Source of the DNA: Candidatus Gastranaerophilales bacterium
Lineage (GTDB): Bacteria > Cyanobacteriota > Vampirovibrionia > Gastranaerophilales > Gastranaerophilaceae
Reading direction: 5' to 3'
Assembly (NCBI GenBank): GCA_905235825.1
Contig: CAJONH010000096.1
Coordinates: 1 to 11,102 of the forward strand
DNA: 11,102 nucleotides
The notes under the pieces were generated by a model that saw only the letters and a list, made by a program, of their open reading frames with translations, did not search any database and was not told the origin of the DNA. This document shows positions 6,201-11,102 of the stretch, in pieces; positions within the stretch are counted from its first letter, which is position 1, and every line of letters starts with the position of its first letter. Position numbers and translations under genes: made by a program.

Positions 6201-7439
6201 GAACATACTGATGAACAATCAAATGAAAATATAACAGAAGAAGAATTAATAGAAATACCATCGGAAACAGAAGATGTAATAGTAGAAGATATAACTGAAG
6301 CGGAAAATGAATTAAATGAAGCCGAAAATGATGTAAAACCAAAAAAGAAAAGAAAAAGAAAAGATATTAAAAGTACAGATACCGCAGAAAATATTGATGA
6401 TATTCAAGAACCGGAAAATGAAGAAAAAAATGAAGAAAATACTGAAGTACAAAAACAATTAAAAGAACTGCAAGATTTAAGAGAAGAAGTACAAAAAGAA
6501 TTAAAAGAACTAAAAAAATTAAAACGTCTGAAGAAACTTAAAAAAGAAGCTAAAAAAGAAATAAAAAAATCAAAAGAAAAAGAAGTAAAAGAGCCTGTTG
6601 AAGATAAAAAAAACAAAGAAGAAACAGCGGAAGAAAAAATCCAACAACAAGAAAATGAAAATGACTCTTTAAATAAAGAAAATATTGAAGAACAGACAAA
6701 AGAAATTCAAGAAACTAATGAGCAAGAAGAAAAATCCTCGTTACAAGAATCATTAGTTAAACCGGAAATAAATGATAAGGATGAATTTGCAACAATAAAT
6801 GAAGATTTAGATTCATTAGAACAAGAACAACAGAAAGAAAATACAATAACAGTTTCAGATATCGATGATAATCAGATTGAAATTAGTGATAATAAAGAAA
6901 TTAAAAAAATTGAAACAATAGAACAAGAAAATATTGAACGGCAGCAAAAAAATACGGAAACGAATAATACTGAAAAAAAACGGAATACACGTTCAAAAGT
7001 TCAAAAAAATAATGAAGAAGATGATGATGAAATTGTTTCGATAGATAATCTTATTGAAAACATAAAAATACAGGCACAAAATTCGGCACAGCAAAAGCCG
7101 AAACAGGGTAGAAATAATTCAGAACCGAGATTACAAGAACATAATACAGAAAGAAAAGTTACAAAAAATACTCCGCCTCAGCCTGCTGATGTTACAAATG
7201 ATAGAATTCAACATAAAAAATTGACAATATATGAAACGGATACTACAATTGATATGTCAAATGAAAATAAAATTCCGTTCAAAGTAGGTGATAGAGTTTA
7301 TCACCCCAAGCATGGCAGAGGAACAGTCGAAGGATTTGCTAATTACAGTAATAAAATATTATTCTGTCAAATTGAATTTGAAAAAGTAGGCAGAAGAATA
7401 CTTGACCCTCGAATTTCGGGTTTGGAAAAAATAGATTAA
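3255..7439 (+). CDS. Giant HerA/DUF87-like pseudo-ATPase with acidic repeat linker and C-terminal UvrD-type Tudor domain
   Basis: A 1394-residue protein of no family I know by name. Residues 1-100 resemble a HAS-type barrel and 115-405 a HerA/DUF87 ATPase core. The first strand and P-loop region is LYIQCDRDDNTKT (126-138), then VILLDFDGRY (154-163) where HerA proteins have DPHGEY. The LRNKLWQYAQEGLF segment (249-262), NILIIDASKI (280-289) and a final FGEASLNLPLIIEL (387-400) follow HerA order. The P-loop keeps K137-T138 but lacks both glycines, and the expected Walker B strand (CYFAFSMND, 309-317) has no DE pair, so ATP hydrolysis is unlikely. Residues about 440-1340 are acidic, rich in E, N, D, K and Q, and probably disordered. 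They hold EKKT-LEELL motifs (719, 741, 762, 804), a 3 x 40-residue repeat (838-957), a basic patch (1028-1036) and a charged helix (about 1066-1112). Residues 1342-1394 (VGDRVYHPKHGRGTV..., FEKVGRRILDP) match the Tudor-like tail of UvrD/PcrA helicases. A scaffold linking DNA or RNA polymerase to partners is inference. Confidence 0.8.
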   Translation: MQLLEVKNNIAKIIYNPADNKLLPSDFLLIEDFNQKLVGQILSVYTTENSNNNVADVRLALYIDKDEKLSYYNGYIPQKTAKVLYITSDEITEMIAASSANIYLGNLTYHPKSMVKAPMSLVNERLYIQCDRDDNTKTVVQNIVSALYMKQRKVILLDFDGRYNRIANVPRLTITESFNFPLNMDAFNNILEYDTVDCPIEDKAVIQSIVLELRDYVKTLENKFLPFTLFKNVVISEFAANPISGLMVLRNKLWQYAQEGLFAESKADFDIINKVMRNENILIIDASKIEEKWHRFTIQTIPKILNNRCYFAFSMNDIPIDKRSIVSLYNNPNIIPIIATSYDSPHRNLLKSLTKNQILFKPSKQTEVDEQYGTLIHKLNDNDFILFGEASLNLPLIIELKTFDIKTSEKIADQEIRRNVDKILSTGKSMLPKEAVISEPKKMEKTAKYIVDEDFSEDDLDFLDKTPLDEEEKISVEDLKNKQAENVKNKGYDLFEPFLSSEKDKNDDNNQKNIQSESTVISESVDTQVNDIINAASDTTEDEFKQNTDETELLPAESVIKSENNDTTEELQHSDSEEIINNTEEQENGFNNDNSEIIEEVKISDKNLQSDNESIETLFNDDYAENYNEPPLMYIEDDINNENNNEVIILHDSNDENPDKQDIEVLDDILASENDEDMSLYESIVIDDIKNFELEDVEEEEQIIESNNEENKNSSLDEEKKTLEDLIGQSSSNDELSSNQEKKTLEELLSQSSQNNTSSNQEKKTLEELLGHAPQNSEITSEEQNVTDESVIENTVNDLSSDNEKKTSDFFKQDEELLENILSENDFETCNEIVDVIEDEIPVTFEQEPVEQQQDNKIEEETVSNDSNNQEEIINKSEDEITETSEQEPVEQQQDNKIEEETVSNDNDNQEEIINKSEDEITETSEQEPVEQQQDNKIEEETVSDDNETQDETIDKNEDELAETLNVFPNDDTFEGEIVEADEHTDEQSNENITEEELIEIPSETEDVIVEDITEAENELNEAENDVKPKKKRKRKDIKSTDTAENIDDIQEPENEEKNEENTEVQKQLKELQDLREEVQKELKELKKLKRLKKLKKEAKKEIKKSKEKEVKEPVEDKKNKEETAEEKIQQQENENDSLNKENIEEQTKEIQETNEQEEKSSLQESLVKPEINDKDEFATINEDLDSLEQEQQKENTITVSDIDDNQIEISDNKEIKKIETIEQENIERQQKNTETNNTEKKRNTRSKVQKNNEEDDDEIVSIDNLIENIKIQAQNSAQQKPKQGRNNSEPRLQEHNTERKVTKNTPPQPADVTNDRIQHKKLTIYETDTTIDMSNENKIPFKVGDRVYHPKHGRGTVEGFANYSNKILFCQIEFEKVGRRILDPRISGLEKID
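5409..5690 (+). repeat. Array of EKKT-LEELL short motifs in the giant protein
   Basis: Near-identical coding units beginning GAA AAA AAA AC(A/G) start at 5409, 5475, 5538 and 5664 (residues 719, 741, 762 and 804). The first three read EKKTLE(D/E)L(I/L), spaced 22 and 21 residues and separated by S/N/Q-rich spacers. The fourth is degenerate (EKKTSDFFK). Conserved short helices in a disordered linker suggest repeated docking motifs for a partner protein. Confidence 0.6.
5766..6125 (+). repeat. Tandem repeat, 3 x 120 bp (40 residues per unit)
   Basis: Three in-frame 120-bp units start at 5766, 5886 and 6006, each encoding EDEI...EQEPVEQQQDNKIEEETV and a QEE/QDE tail. Units 1 and 2 are nearly identical at DNA level, including synonymous positions; unit 3 diverges in its second half, and a fourth partial unit (EDELAET) follows at 6126. 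The DNA-level identity points to recent duplication by slippage or recombination. Copy number probably varies between strains and is prone to assembly collapse. Confidence 0.9.
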
Positions 7440-7460
7440 CATCTTTATTTAATTTATAAA

Positions 7461-7466
7461 AAGGAG
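7461..7466 (+). promoter_or_regulatory. Strong ribosome binding site of the rubrerythrin gene
   Basis: AAGGAG sits 6 bases before the ATG at 7473, the best Shine-Dalgarno in the window. No terminator lies in the 33-bp gap after the giant gene, so the rubrerythrin is probably co-transcribed and then translated at a higher rate. Confidence 0.75.
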
Positions 7467-7472
7467 ATTTAT

Positions 7473-8120
7473 ATGAAATATGTATGCAAAATATGCGGTT
7501 ATATATATGAGGGTGATACAATTATAGAACAGTGTCCAAAATGCAAACAAAATAACAAATTCACACCTATCGAAAAAAACAAATCAAATCCTTATGAAGG
7601 TACACAAACGGAAAAAAATTTAGAAGCAGCATTTGCAGGAGAATCACTGGCAAGAAATAAATATACGTATTTTGCTTCAAAAGCAAAAAAAGAAGGATTT
7701 GAACAAATTGCCGCATTATTTTTAAAGACAGCGGAAAATGAAAAAGAACACGCTAAAATGTGGTTTAAAGAATTAAACGGAATAAATAATACGCTTGATA
7801 ATTTAAATGATGCAGCTGACGGAGAAAATTACGAGTGGACAAATATGTACGAAGAATTTGCCCAAACAGCAGAAAAAGAAGGATTTAGCGAATTAGCAAG
7901 AAAATTTAGAGGTGTAGCAGCTATTGAAAAACACCATGAAGAAAGGTATAGGGCATTAATAAAAAACATAGAAACACAACAAGTTTTTGAAAAAAGTGAA
8001 GTAAAAATATGGGAATGCCGTAACTGCGGACATATTACAGTAGGAACAAAAGCACCTGAAACATGCCCTGTTTGTGCTCATCCTAAAAGTTATTTTGAGA
8101 TAAGTGAAAATAATTTTTAA
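7473..8120 (+). CDS. Rubrerythrin with rubredoxin-like domains at both ends
   Basis: A 215-residue non-haem diiron protein of the rubrerythrin family, which reduces hydrogen peroxide in anaerobes using electrons passed through rubredoxin iron centres. Residues 1-34 form a rubredoxin-like FeS4 site (C5xxC8, C21xxC24). Residues about 45-165 are the four-helix diiron domain, with likely ligands E57 (AGESLARNKY), E90 and H93 (ENEKEH), E127 or E128 (MYEEFA), and E152 and H155 (AIEKHHEERY). Residues 178-210 form a second rubredoxin-like site (C182xxC185, C198xxC201). Classical rubrerythrins have only the C-terminal rubredoxin and 'reverse' ones only the N-terminal, so two is less usual. All expected metal ligands are present, so it should be active. 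It is cytoplasmic and probably an oxidative-stress gene. It lies 33 bp after the giant HerA-like gene. Confidence 0.93.
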   Translation: MKYVCKICGYIYEGDTIIEQCPKCKQNNKFTPIEKNKSNPYEGTQTEKNLEAAFAGESLARNKYTYFASKAKKEGFEQIAALFLKTAENEKEHAKMWFKELNGINNTLDNLNDAADGENYEWTNMYEEFAQTAEKEGFSELARKFRGVAAIEKHHEERYRALIKNIETQQVFEKSEVKIWECRNCGHITVGTKAPETCPVCAHPKSYFEISENNF

Positions 8121-8135
8121 TAATATTAAAAGAAT

Positions 8136-8167
8136 GCAAAATAGAATATAAAATACTTCTATTTTGC
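8136..8167. terminator. Bidirectional hairpin between convergent genes
   Basis: GCAAAATAGAA (8136-8146) and TTCTATTTTGC (8157-8167) form a perfect 11-bp stem with a 10-base loop, extendable by GAA/TTC across a one-base bulge. It starts 15 bp after the rubrerythrin stop and overlaps the stop codon of the minus-strand 517-residue gene (8159-8161). Minus-strand flanking sequence is ATTCTTTTAA and plus-strand flanking is TTCTTC, so it can serve both genes, better the minus one. Confidence 0.7.
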
Positions 8168-9712
8168 TTCTTCAAATTCTCTAAACATAGGAGCAGCTTT
8201 TGAGCCTGTTCTGTGTTCCGTAAGTGCATATTGAAGTTTTGGTATTGCATATCCGAGTGCAGCTGCTGAAACAGCCATTGCAAATGTTCTAAAACCTGCT
8301 GACATTCTATAGCTTTTTTTATTTATTTTTTCAAGAAGGTCTTTATCTACAATTCCGTTATTTTCTTTTTTTGCAATATCTGTTACTGATTGAGCATATT
8401 TATCTATATTATCTCTAAATTCGGTAATTTTACTCATTGAAATGTATCTGTATTTATCAAATAATTTATCACCAAAACGGTCTTTATACATTTCTTTCAT
8501 AAATTCCGGAGTCGTAATAGAACCGTTTCTAAACACATCAGTAACCTGCTGCCTTGTCAAAACCTTACCTGTTCCCGCTTGCTCAGGCTGTAATTCCGCC
8601 ATTTTTTCAGCTGTTTGAATTATCGTTTTATCTGTTATATGTTTTTTTAGTTCGGAAAGAGAAATAACATCAGACTTAAAAGGAAGTTTTTCTATCATCT
8701 TTTTATCTTCTTCATTTAATATGCCCAGCGTCTTTTGTGCGAACTGTTCAGCAGGCATTGAAACTGTTTTTCCGTCCTGTGTCTGCAATTGCTGAAGCAT
8801 ATTTTCGTGAATACTCTTTGCCGCAACAGGGTCAATTTCAGTTAATCCTTTTGATTTAGTAAGTTTTTGTAAGCCCGAATAAATTATCGGAGTACTTGCA
8901 AAATAAAAGAATAAAGAAGTTGTATCACGGAAAACATATTCTATACCTTCATCTTTATTACGGGAAGAAATAGCACGTCCTGATATAATACCTGCATCGT
9001 TTGTAAGCATCTTGCAAATTGTATGATTTTCAAGCGTATGCGAAACCTGTGTCATGGTATCAACAAAAGAACCTTTAAATGACTGTGTTTTATTGCTGCT
9101 TATTCTTTTGTCAAATTCATCAAAAGTATAATTTTTCAAATAATCGAAATTATTCGTATTATCATTTAAAGTTTTCTTTTCAAGCTGTTTTTGTCTCATT
9201 ATTTTTTCCGTAATTTTTTGATTTATTTTAGGCATTATAAATCCGATTACGGAAGTAGAAAGAAGTGTTGCAGAAATAATTTTTGTAAATTTAAAGACTG
9301 CAAGTTTTTTTAGAACCGGTCTTGCTGCTTCTTTGCTTCCAAATGCAGCTATTTGATCTGCTTCCAAATTTTTAAAAGGAGTCCTTAATGCATCTTGACC
9401 AACATCAAATTCTGTAGTTGGAAGTTTTAAAAACTTCTTACCGAATTTATCCCCTAAAGAATTAAAAATATCAACACCCTTCATCCAAAATACGGCAGAA
9501 ACAACGTCATCTATAAAACGTTCACGAAATTCATCTTCCCCGCCTCTTTTATAAGCATTTATACCTCTGCCTCCGGTTACACAAGTTTCCAATGCAACAG
9601 TTGATAATAAAGAATCGGAATTACCGAGTGTTCTTATTAAATTTCTACCGTCAAGCCCTTTATGACTAACATTTTGATTATTTATGTTCGGTGTTATATT
9701 GTTTATCTGCAT
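8159..9712 (-). CDS. Membrane-associated protein of unknown function with N-terminal 'SHKG' tag
   Basis: A 517-residue protein I cannot assign to a family. The N-terminus (MQINNITPNINNQNVSHKG) has no signal peptide but resembles the 'NVSFKG'-type start I recall on many Gastranaerophilales proteins; a second SFKG occurs at 211-214. Hydrophobic segments lie at about 144-161, 265-280 and 473-491. Two of them end alike, GFIMPKINQKITE (157-169) and GYAIPKLQYALTE (487-499), suggesting an internal duplication of a helix plus (I/M)PK tail. The middle (290-470) is soluble, helical and charged. No catalytic motif is visible. The ATG is supported by position after a promoter candidate; the Shine-Dalgarno is poor. 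It converges on the rubrerythrin gene and shares its terminator hairpin. An envelope or cell-surface role is possible but unsupported. Confidence 0.75.
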   Translation of the reverse strand: MQINNITPNINNQNVSHKGLDGRNLIRTLGNSDSLLSTVALETCVTGGRGINAYKRGGEDEFRERFIDDVVSAVFWMKGVDIFNSLGDKFGKKFLKLPTTEFDVGQDALRTPFKNLEADQIAAFGSKEAARPVLKKLAVFKFTKIISATLLSTSVIGFIMPKINQKITEKIMRQKQLEKKTLNDNTNNFDYLKNYTFDEFDKRISSNKTQSFKGSFVDTMTQVSHTLENHTICKMLTNDAGIISGRAISSRNKDEGIEYVFRDTTSLFFYFASTPIIYSGLQKLTKSKGLTEIDPVAAKSIHENMLQQLQTQDGKTVSMPAEQFAQKTLGILNEEDKKMIEKLPFKSDVISLSELKKHITDKTIIQTAEKMAELQPEQAGTGKVLTRQQVTDVFRNGSITTPEFMKEMYKDRFGDKLFDKYRYISMSKITEFRDNIDKYAQSVTDIAKKENNGIVDKDLLEKINKKSYRMSAGFRTFAMAVSAAALGYAIPKLQYALTEHRTGSKAAPMFREFEEAK

Positions 9713-9799
9713 AAAAATTTCTTATAACTTACCCGTATCATTAAAACATGCTAATAAAATTTTTTTGCCATTAAATAAAAAAAATTAAAATTTATTAAT

Positions 9800-9827
9800 A
9801 TTTTAGGCATGTAGAATTTTTTGTAAA
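9800..9827 (-). promoter_or_regulatory. Candidate promoter of the 517-residue protein gene
   Basis: On the minus strand TTTACA (9827-9822) and TAAAAT (9805-9800) are separated by 16 bases, giving a sigma70-like pair with 5/6 matches each. It lies about 88 bp upstream of the ATG at 9712. The remaining intergenic sequence (9713-9908) is nearly pure A/T, and I see no RNA gene in it. Confidence 0.35.
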
Positions 9828-9908
9828 GTTAATTAAAATAGGGCAATTTTTTAAAGAAAAAATACTTTATATATGTGTAAGGTTAGTTTATATATTGGGG
9901 TAGTTATT

Positions 9909-10076
9909 ATGAATCCGAGATTAATTAAATTTGCTGTAGAACTTCAAAATGGCGAACGAAAAGAAGATAAAGAGCATATTAACAATAAATCAAACGGAAA
10001 CAACGGCGGAAAAAAATTCATGAATTTTTTTACATTTCCGGTAAAAGCAACAGTGCCAATAAAACACAATGATTAA
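9909..10076 (+). CDS. Small basic protein, 55 residues, unknown function
   Basis: An open frame starting MNPRLIKFAVELQNGERKED encodes 55 residues. The middle is N/G/K-rich (KSNGNNGGKKF) and the tail is FFTFPVKATVPIKHND; there is no clear membrane helix or signal peptide. I chose the ATG at 9909 because a GGGG stretch (9897-9900) lies 8 bases before it. An in-frame ATG at 9873 would give 67 residues but has no ribosome binding site. Its TAA (10074-10076) overlaps the stop of the convergent regulator gene. I do not recognise it. Being short and low in complexity, it could be a chance frame, though the RBS and the clean fit between neighbours favour a real gene. Confidence 0.45.
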   Translation: MNPRLIKFAVELQNGERKEDKEHINNKSNGNNGGKKFMNFFTFPVKATVPIKHND

Positions 10077-10522
10077 TCACCATATAAAAACCAATCAATT
10101 GAAATTTGGAAAAAAGATTTAAGAATATCAAGAATTTTTAATGTCGGCTCTTTAAATCCCTGTTTTAAATCAACATATTCATATTCGTATATACCAAGAA
10201 TTTTTGCCATTTCTTTGTCAGGATAATTATTTTTTTGTTGAATTTCATCAAGGTGCTTTCCGATATTAATGTATTTTTTGCTATGAATAGCACTGTCGGC
10301 AGATTTTTTGGTCAGAACGGAAAACATATCTCCTTCACCTGTCAGAAGCCAATTTATATTGACGTTAAATGATTTAACCAATTCCGTTAAAAATTCAAGC
10401 GGAACATTTTTTGTCCTGTATTCATAACCAATATATGTATTTGCAGGAATATTTAATTTTTCCGATATTTCCTGTAAATTGTAACCTAATGTTAATCTTA
10501 ATTTTTTAAGTCTTTCTTTCAC
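10073..10522 (-). CDS. Transcriptional regulator with two tandem XRE/Cro-CI helix-turn-helix domains
   Basis: A 149-residue regulator. Residues 1-64 are a standard XRE HTH: RLKKLRLTLGYNLQEISEKL, then a NTYIGYEY recognition-helix region and the NINWLLTGEGDMF end typical of phage-type CI repressors. After a linker (65-83), residues 84-149 repeat the plan in diverged form: IGKHLDEIQQKNNYPDKEMAKIL, YEYVDLKQG, then ISIDWFLYGD. The start is GTG (minus-strand GTG at 10522), supported by GGAAAG 6 bases upstream; an upstream ATG is out of frame and stops at once. It is divergent from the TupA-like gene, and a 15-bp palindrome lies in their overlapping promoters, so autoregulation and control of that gene are likely. 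No peptidase or ligand-binding domain is present. Confidence 0.85.
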   Translation of the reverse strand: MKERLKKLRLTLGYNLQEISEKLNIPANTYIGYEYRTKNVPLEFLTELVKSFNVNINWLLTGEGDMFSVLTKKSADSAIHSKKYINIGKHLDEIQQKNNYPDKEMAKILGIYEYEYVDLKQGFKEPTLKILDILKSFFQISIDWFLYGD

Positions 10523-10555
10523 TTTATGCTTTCCGACATTAAAATTTATTTTTTA

Positions 10556-10570
10556 TTTATTTTAAATAAA
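10556..10570. promoter_or_regulatory. Palindrome, possible operator
   Basis: TTTATTT-T-AAATAAA is a perfect 15-base palindrome lying between the regulator's start and the divergent promoters. It has the same length as the stronger palindrome at 10587-10601 but is pure A/T, so it could be chance. Confidence 0.25.
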
Positions 10571-10577
10571 ATTTTTC

Positions 10578-10617
10578 TTGACATTTTGTTTAAAATAAAC
10601 AATAATAAAAATATCAA
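10578..10617. promoter_or_regulatory. Overlapping divergent promoters sharing a palindromic operator
   Basis: Plus strand: TTGACA (10578-10583), 17 bases, AATAAT (10601-10606), reading toward the TupA-like gene. Minus strand: TTGATA (10617-10612), 17 bases, TTTAAA (10594-10589), reading toward the HTH regulator. The palindrome TGTTTA-AAA-TAAACA (10587-10601) covers the plus-strand spacer and the minus-strand -10, so a dimeric repressor bound there would block both. The encoded HTH protein is the obvious candidate. Confidence 0.6.
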
Positions 10618-10668
10618 GATAATAATATTGAATGATAGAATTATAGCATGATAAGCGGAAAAACTGAT

Positions 10669-10720
10669 AGTTTTTTGGACTTATTTTGTTGAAATTTGCT
10701 ACGTAAAAAGTTTTTGGACT
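10669..10720 (+). repeat. Short direct repeat in the leader of the TupA-like gene
   Basis: AGTTTTTTGGACT (10669-10681) recurs as AGTTTTTGGACT (10709-10720), 40 bases later. The second copy supplies the only Shine-Dalgarno-like GGA before the ATG at 10725. The meaning is unknown; it may be a small duplication or a site in the roughly 110-base leader. Confidence 0.35.
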
Positions 10721-10724
10721 ATAA

Positions 10725-10960
10725 ATGAAAAATATATTAGATTTTTTTAAAAAAGACAATATAGGCAATCCGCCGTGGGATTACTATTTTCTCAAAAACT
10801 TAGATGAGAAAGAATATCCACGCTATTTAGCTGAACTGTTTTATATAAATACGGGAGAAAAACTGCCGTTGAAATTTGATTTTAAAAATAAATCATGGAT
10901 TATTGATAAGAAAAGATGTAAAACATTTAATCAAAAAATTCAGTGGATTAAACTGAATTT
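10725..10960 (+). pseudogene. TupA-like ATP-grasp (polysaccharide biosynthesis) gene, 5' fragment, apparently interrupted
   Basis: The frame starts at ATG 10725 with a TAA directly before it, so the start is fixed, and stays open to the window edge. About the first 78 residues look like the N-terminus of TupA-like ATP-grasp proteins used in capsule, teichuronopeptide or exopolysaccharide synthesis: LFYINTGEKLPLKFDF followed by KTFNQKIQWIKL (about 66-77), the family's KTFNEKIQWLKLY block. In the family this continues with a D..PL...ADKY.VR segment. Here it becomes FCRVESPNSISRVRTRSNK, which does not fit, and the DNA turns GC-richer and structured. The gene is therefore probably broken by an inserted element near 10954-10964. 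The rest of the ATP-grasp domain is not in the window. Transcription is likely from the promoter at 10578-10606. Confidence 0.6.
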
Positions 10961-11102
10961 TTGTAGAGTGGAGTCACCCAACAGCATTTCAAGGGTGCGA
11001 ACTCGAAGTAACAAAAAATCCGCTGAAACGCTCAAAGGTGTTAACGGCATTAAGGACACCTTTGTAAGTGAAAGCAAGGATTTTAAGGAAAAAAATTCAG
11101 GG
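10954..11102 (+). mobile_element. Left end of an inserted element, possibly a group II intron (cut by window edge)
   Basis: From about 10954 the sequence no longer fits the interrupted gene, and G+C rises to about 44%. GTGCGA at 10995, followed by ACTCGAAGTAAC, resembles the conserved 5' end of bacterial group II introns (GUGYG). Downstream is a nested RNA-like fold: outer stem AAAATCC (11015-11021) / GGATTTT (11078-11084) and inner perfect 9-bp stem CAAAGGTGT (11033-11041) / ACACCTTTG (11056-11064). If the intron begins at 10995, the preceding 30-40 bases belong to neither the intron nor the host gene and may be another element's end. No reverse transcriptase is visible because the window ends. 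Element insertion is fairly likely; the intron assignment is tentative. Confidence 0.4.

Noticed and set aside
5995..6342. A minus-strand frame of 115 codons opposite the repeat region, rich in L, F and H.
   Set aside because: It is the antisense shadow of the acidic repeat-coding region, has no ribosome binding site, and its composition simply mirrors GAA/CAA-rich codons.
9873..9908. An upstream ATG giving a 67-residue version of the small protein.
   Set aside because: No Shine-Dalgarno precedes 9873, whereas GGGG lies 8 bases before the ATG at 9909.
10562..10768. A 68-codon minus-strand frame across the regulator/TupA intergenic region.
   Set aside because: It covers the divergent promoters and the start of the TupA-like gene, lacks an RBS, and has the I/F/Y-rich composition of translated A/T-rich non-coding DNA.

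Overview
The window is a very AT-rich bacterial segment (mostly about 30% G+C or below). I judge it most likely to come from an uncultured gut bacterium of the Gastranaerophilales/Melainabacteria type (non-photosynthetic Cyanobacteriota). The clue is the N-terminal '-NVSHKG' tag of the 517-residue protein, which resembles a tag I recall on many proteins of that group, plus gut-anaerobe genes (DUF362 protein, rubrerythrin, radical SAM). This is inference from memory, and a low-GC Clostridia-like host is not excluded.

Left part, minus strand (3094 down to 144): two overlapping acyl carrier proteins, a small COG4648-type membrane protein, a radical SAM enzyme and a ferredoxin-less DUF362 protein. 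ACP-ACP-COG4648 is the order I recall from aryl-polyene-type lipid clusters, but no ketosynthase, ligase or dehydratase is present here. The radical SAM and DUF362 genes follow after longer gaps and hairpins, and DUF362 has its own promoter candidate.

Middle, plus strand (3255 to 8120): after a 160-bp divergent promoter region comes a 1394-residue protein, the most striking gene here. Residues 1-405 look like a HerA/DUF87-type ATPase fold whose P-loop glycines and Walker B acids are lost. A very acidic, repeat-bearing linker of about 900 residues follows, with a basic helical segment inside it. The protein ends in a UvrD/PcrA-like Tudor domain. A rubrerythrin with rubredoxin domains at both ends follows 33 bp downstream, probably in the same transcript. 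A hairpin between converging genes closes this unit.

Right part: a minus-strand 517-residue membrane-associated protein of unknown function, a 55-residue small protein, and a convergent two-HTH regulator whose stop codon overlaps that of the small gene. The regulator is divergent from a TupA-like ATP-grasp (surface polysaccharide type) gene. Their promoters face each other and share a 15-bp palindrome. The ATP-grasp gene loses its family sequence after about 78 residues and runs into higher-GC, structured sequence resembling the 5' end of a group II intron.

The extreme left of the window (1-84) is also GC-rich and shares a 17-base, one-gap motif with the junction at the right end. Both edges of the window may therefore lie in related mobile or repeat sequence.
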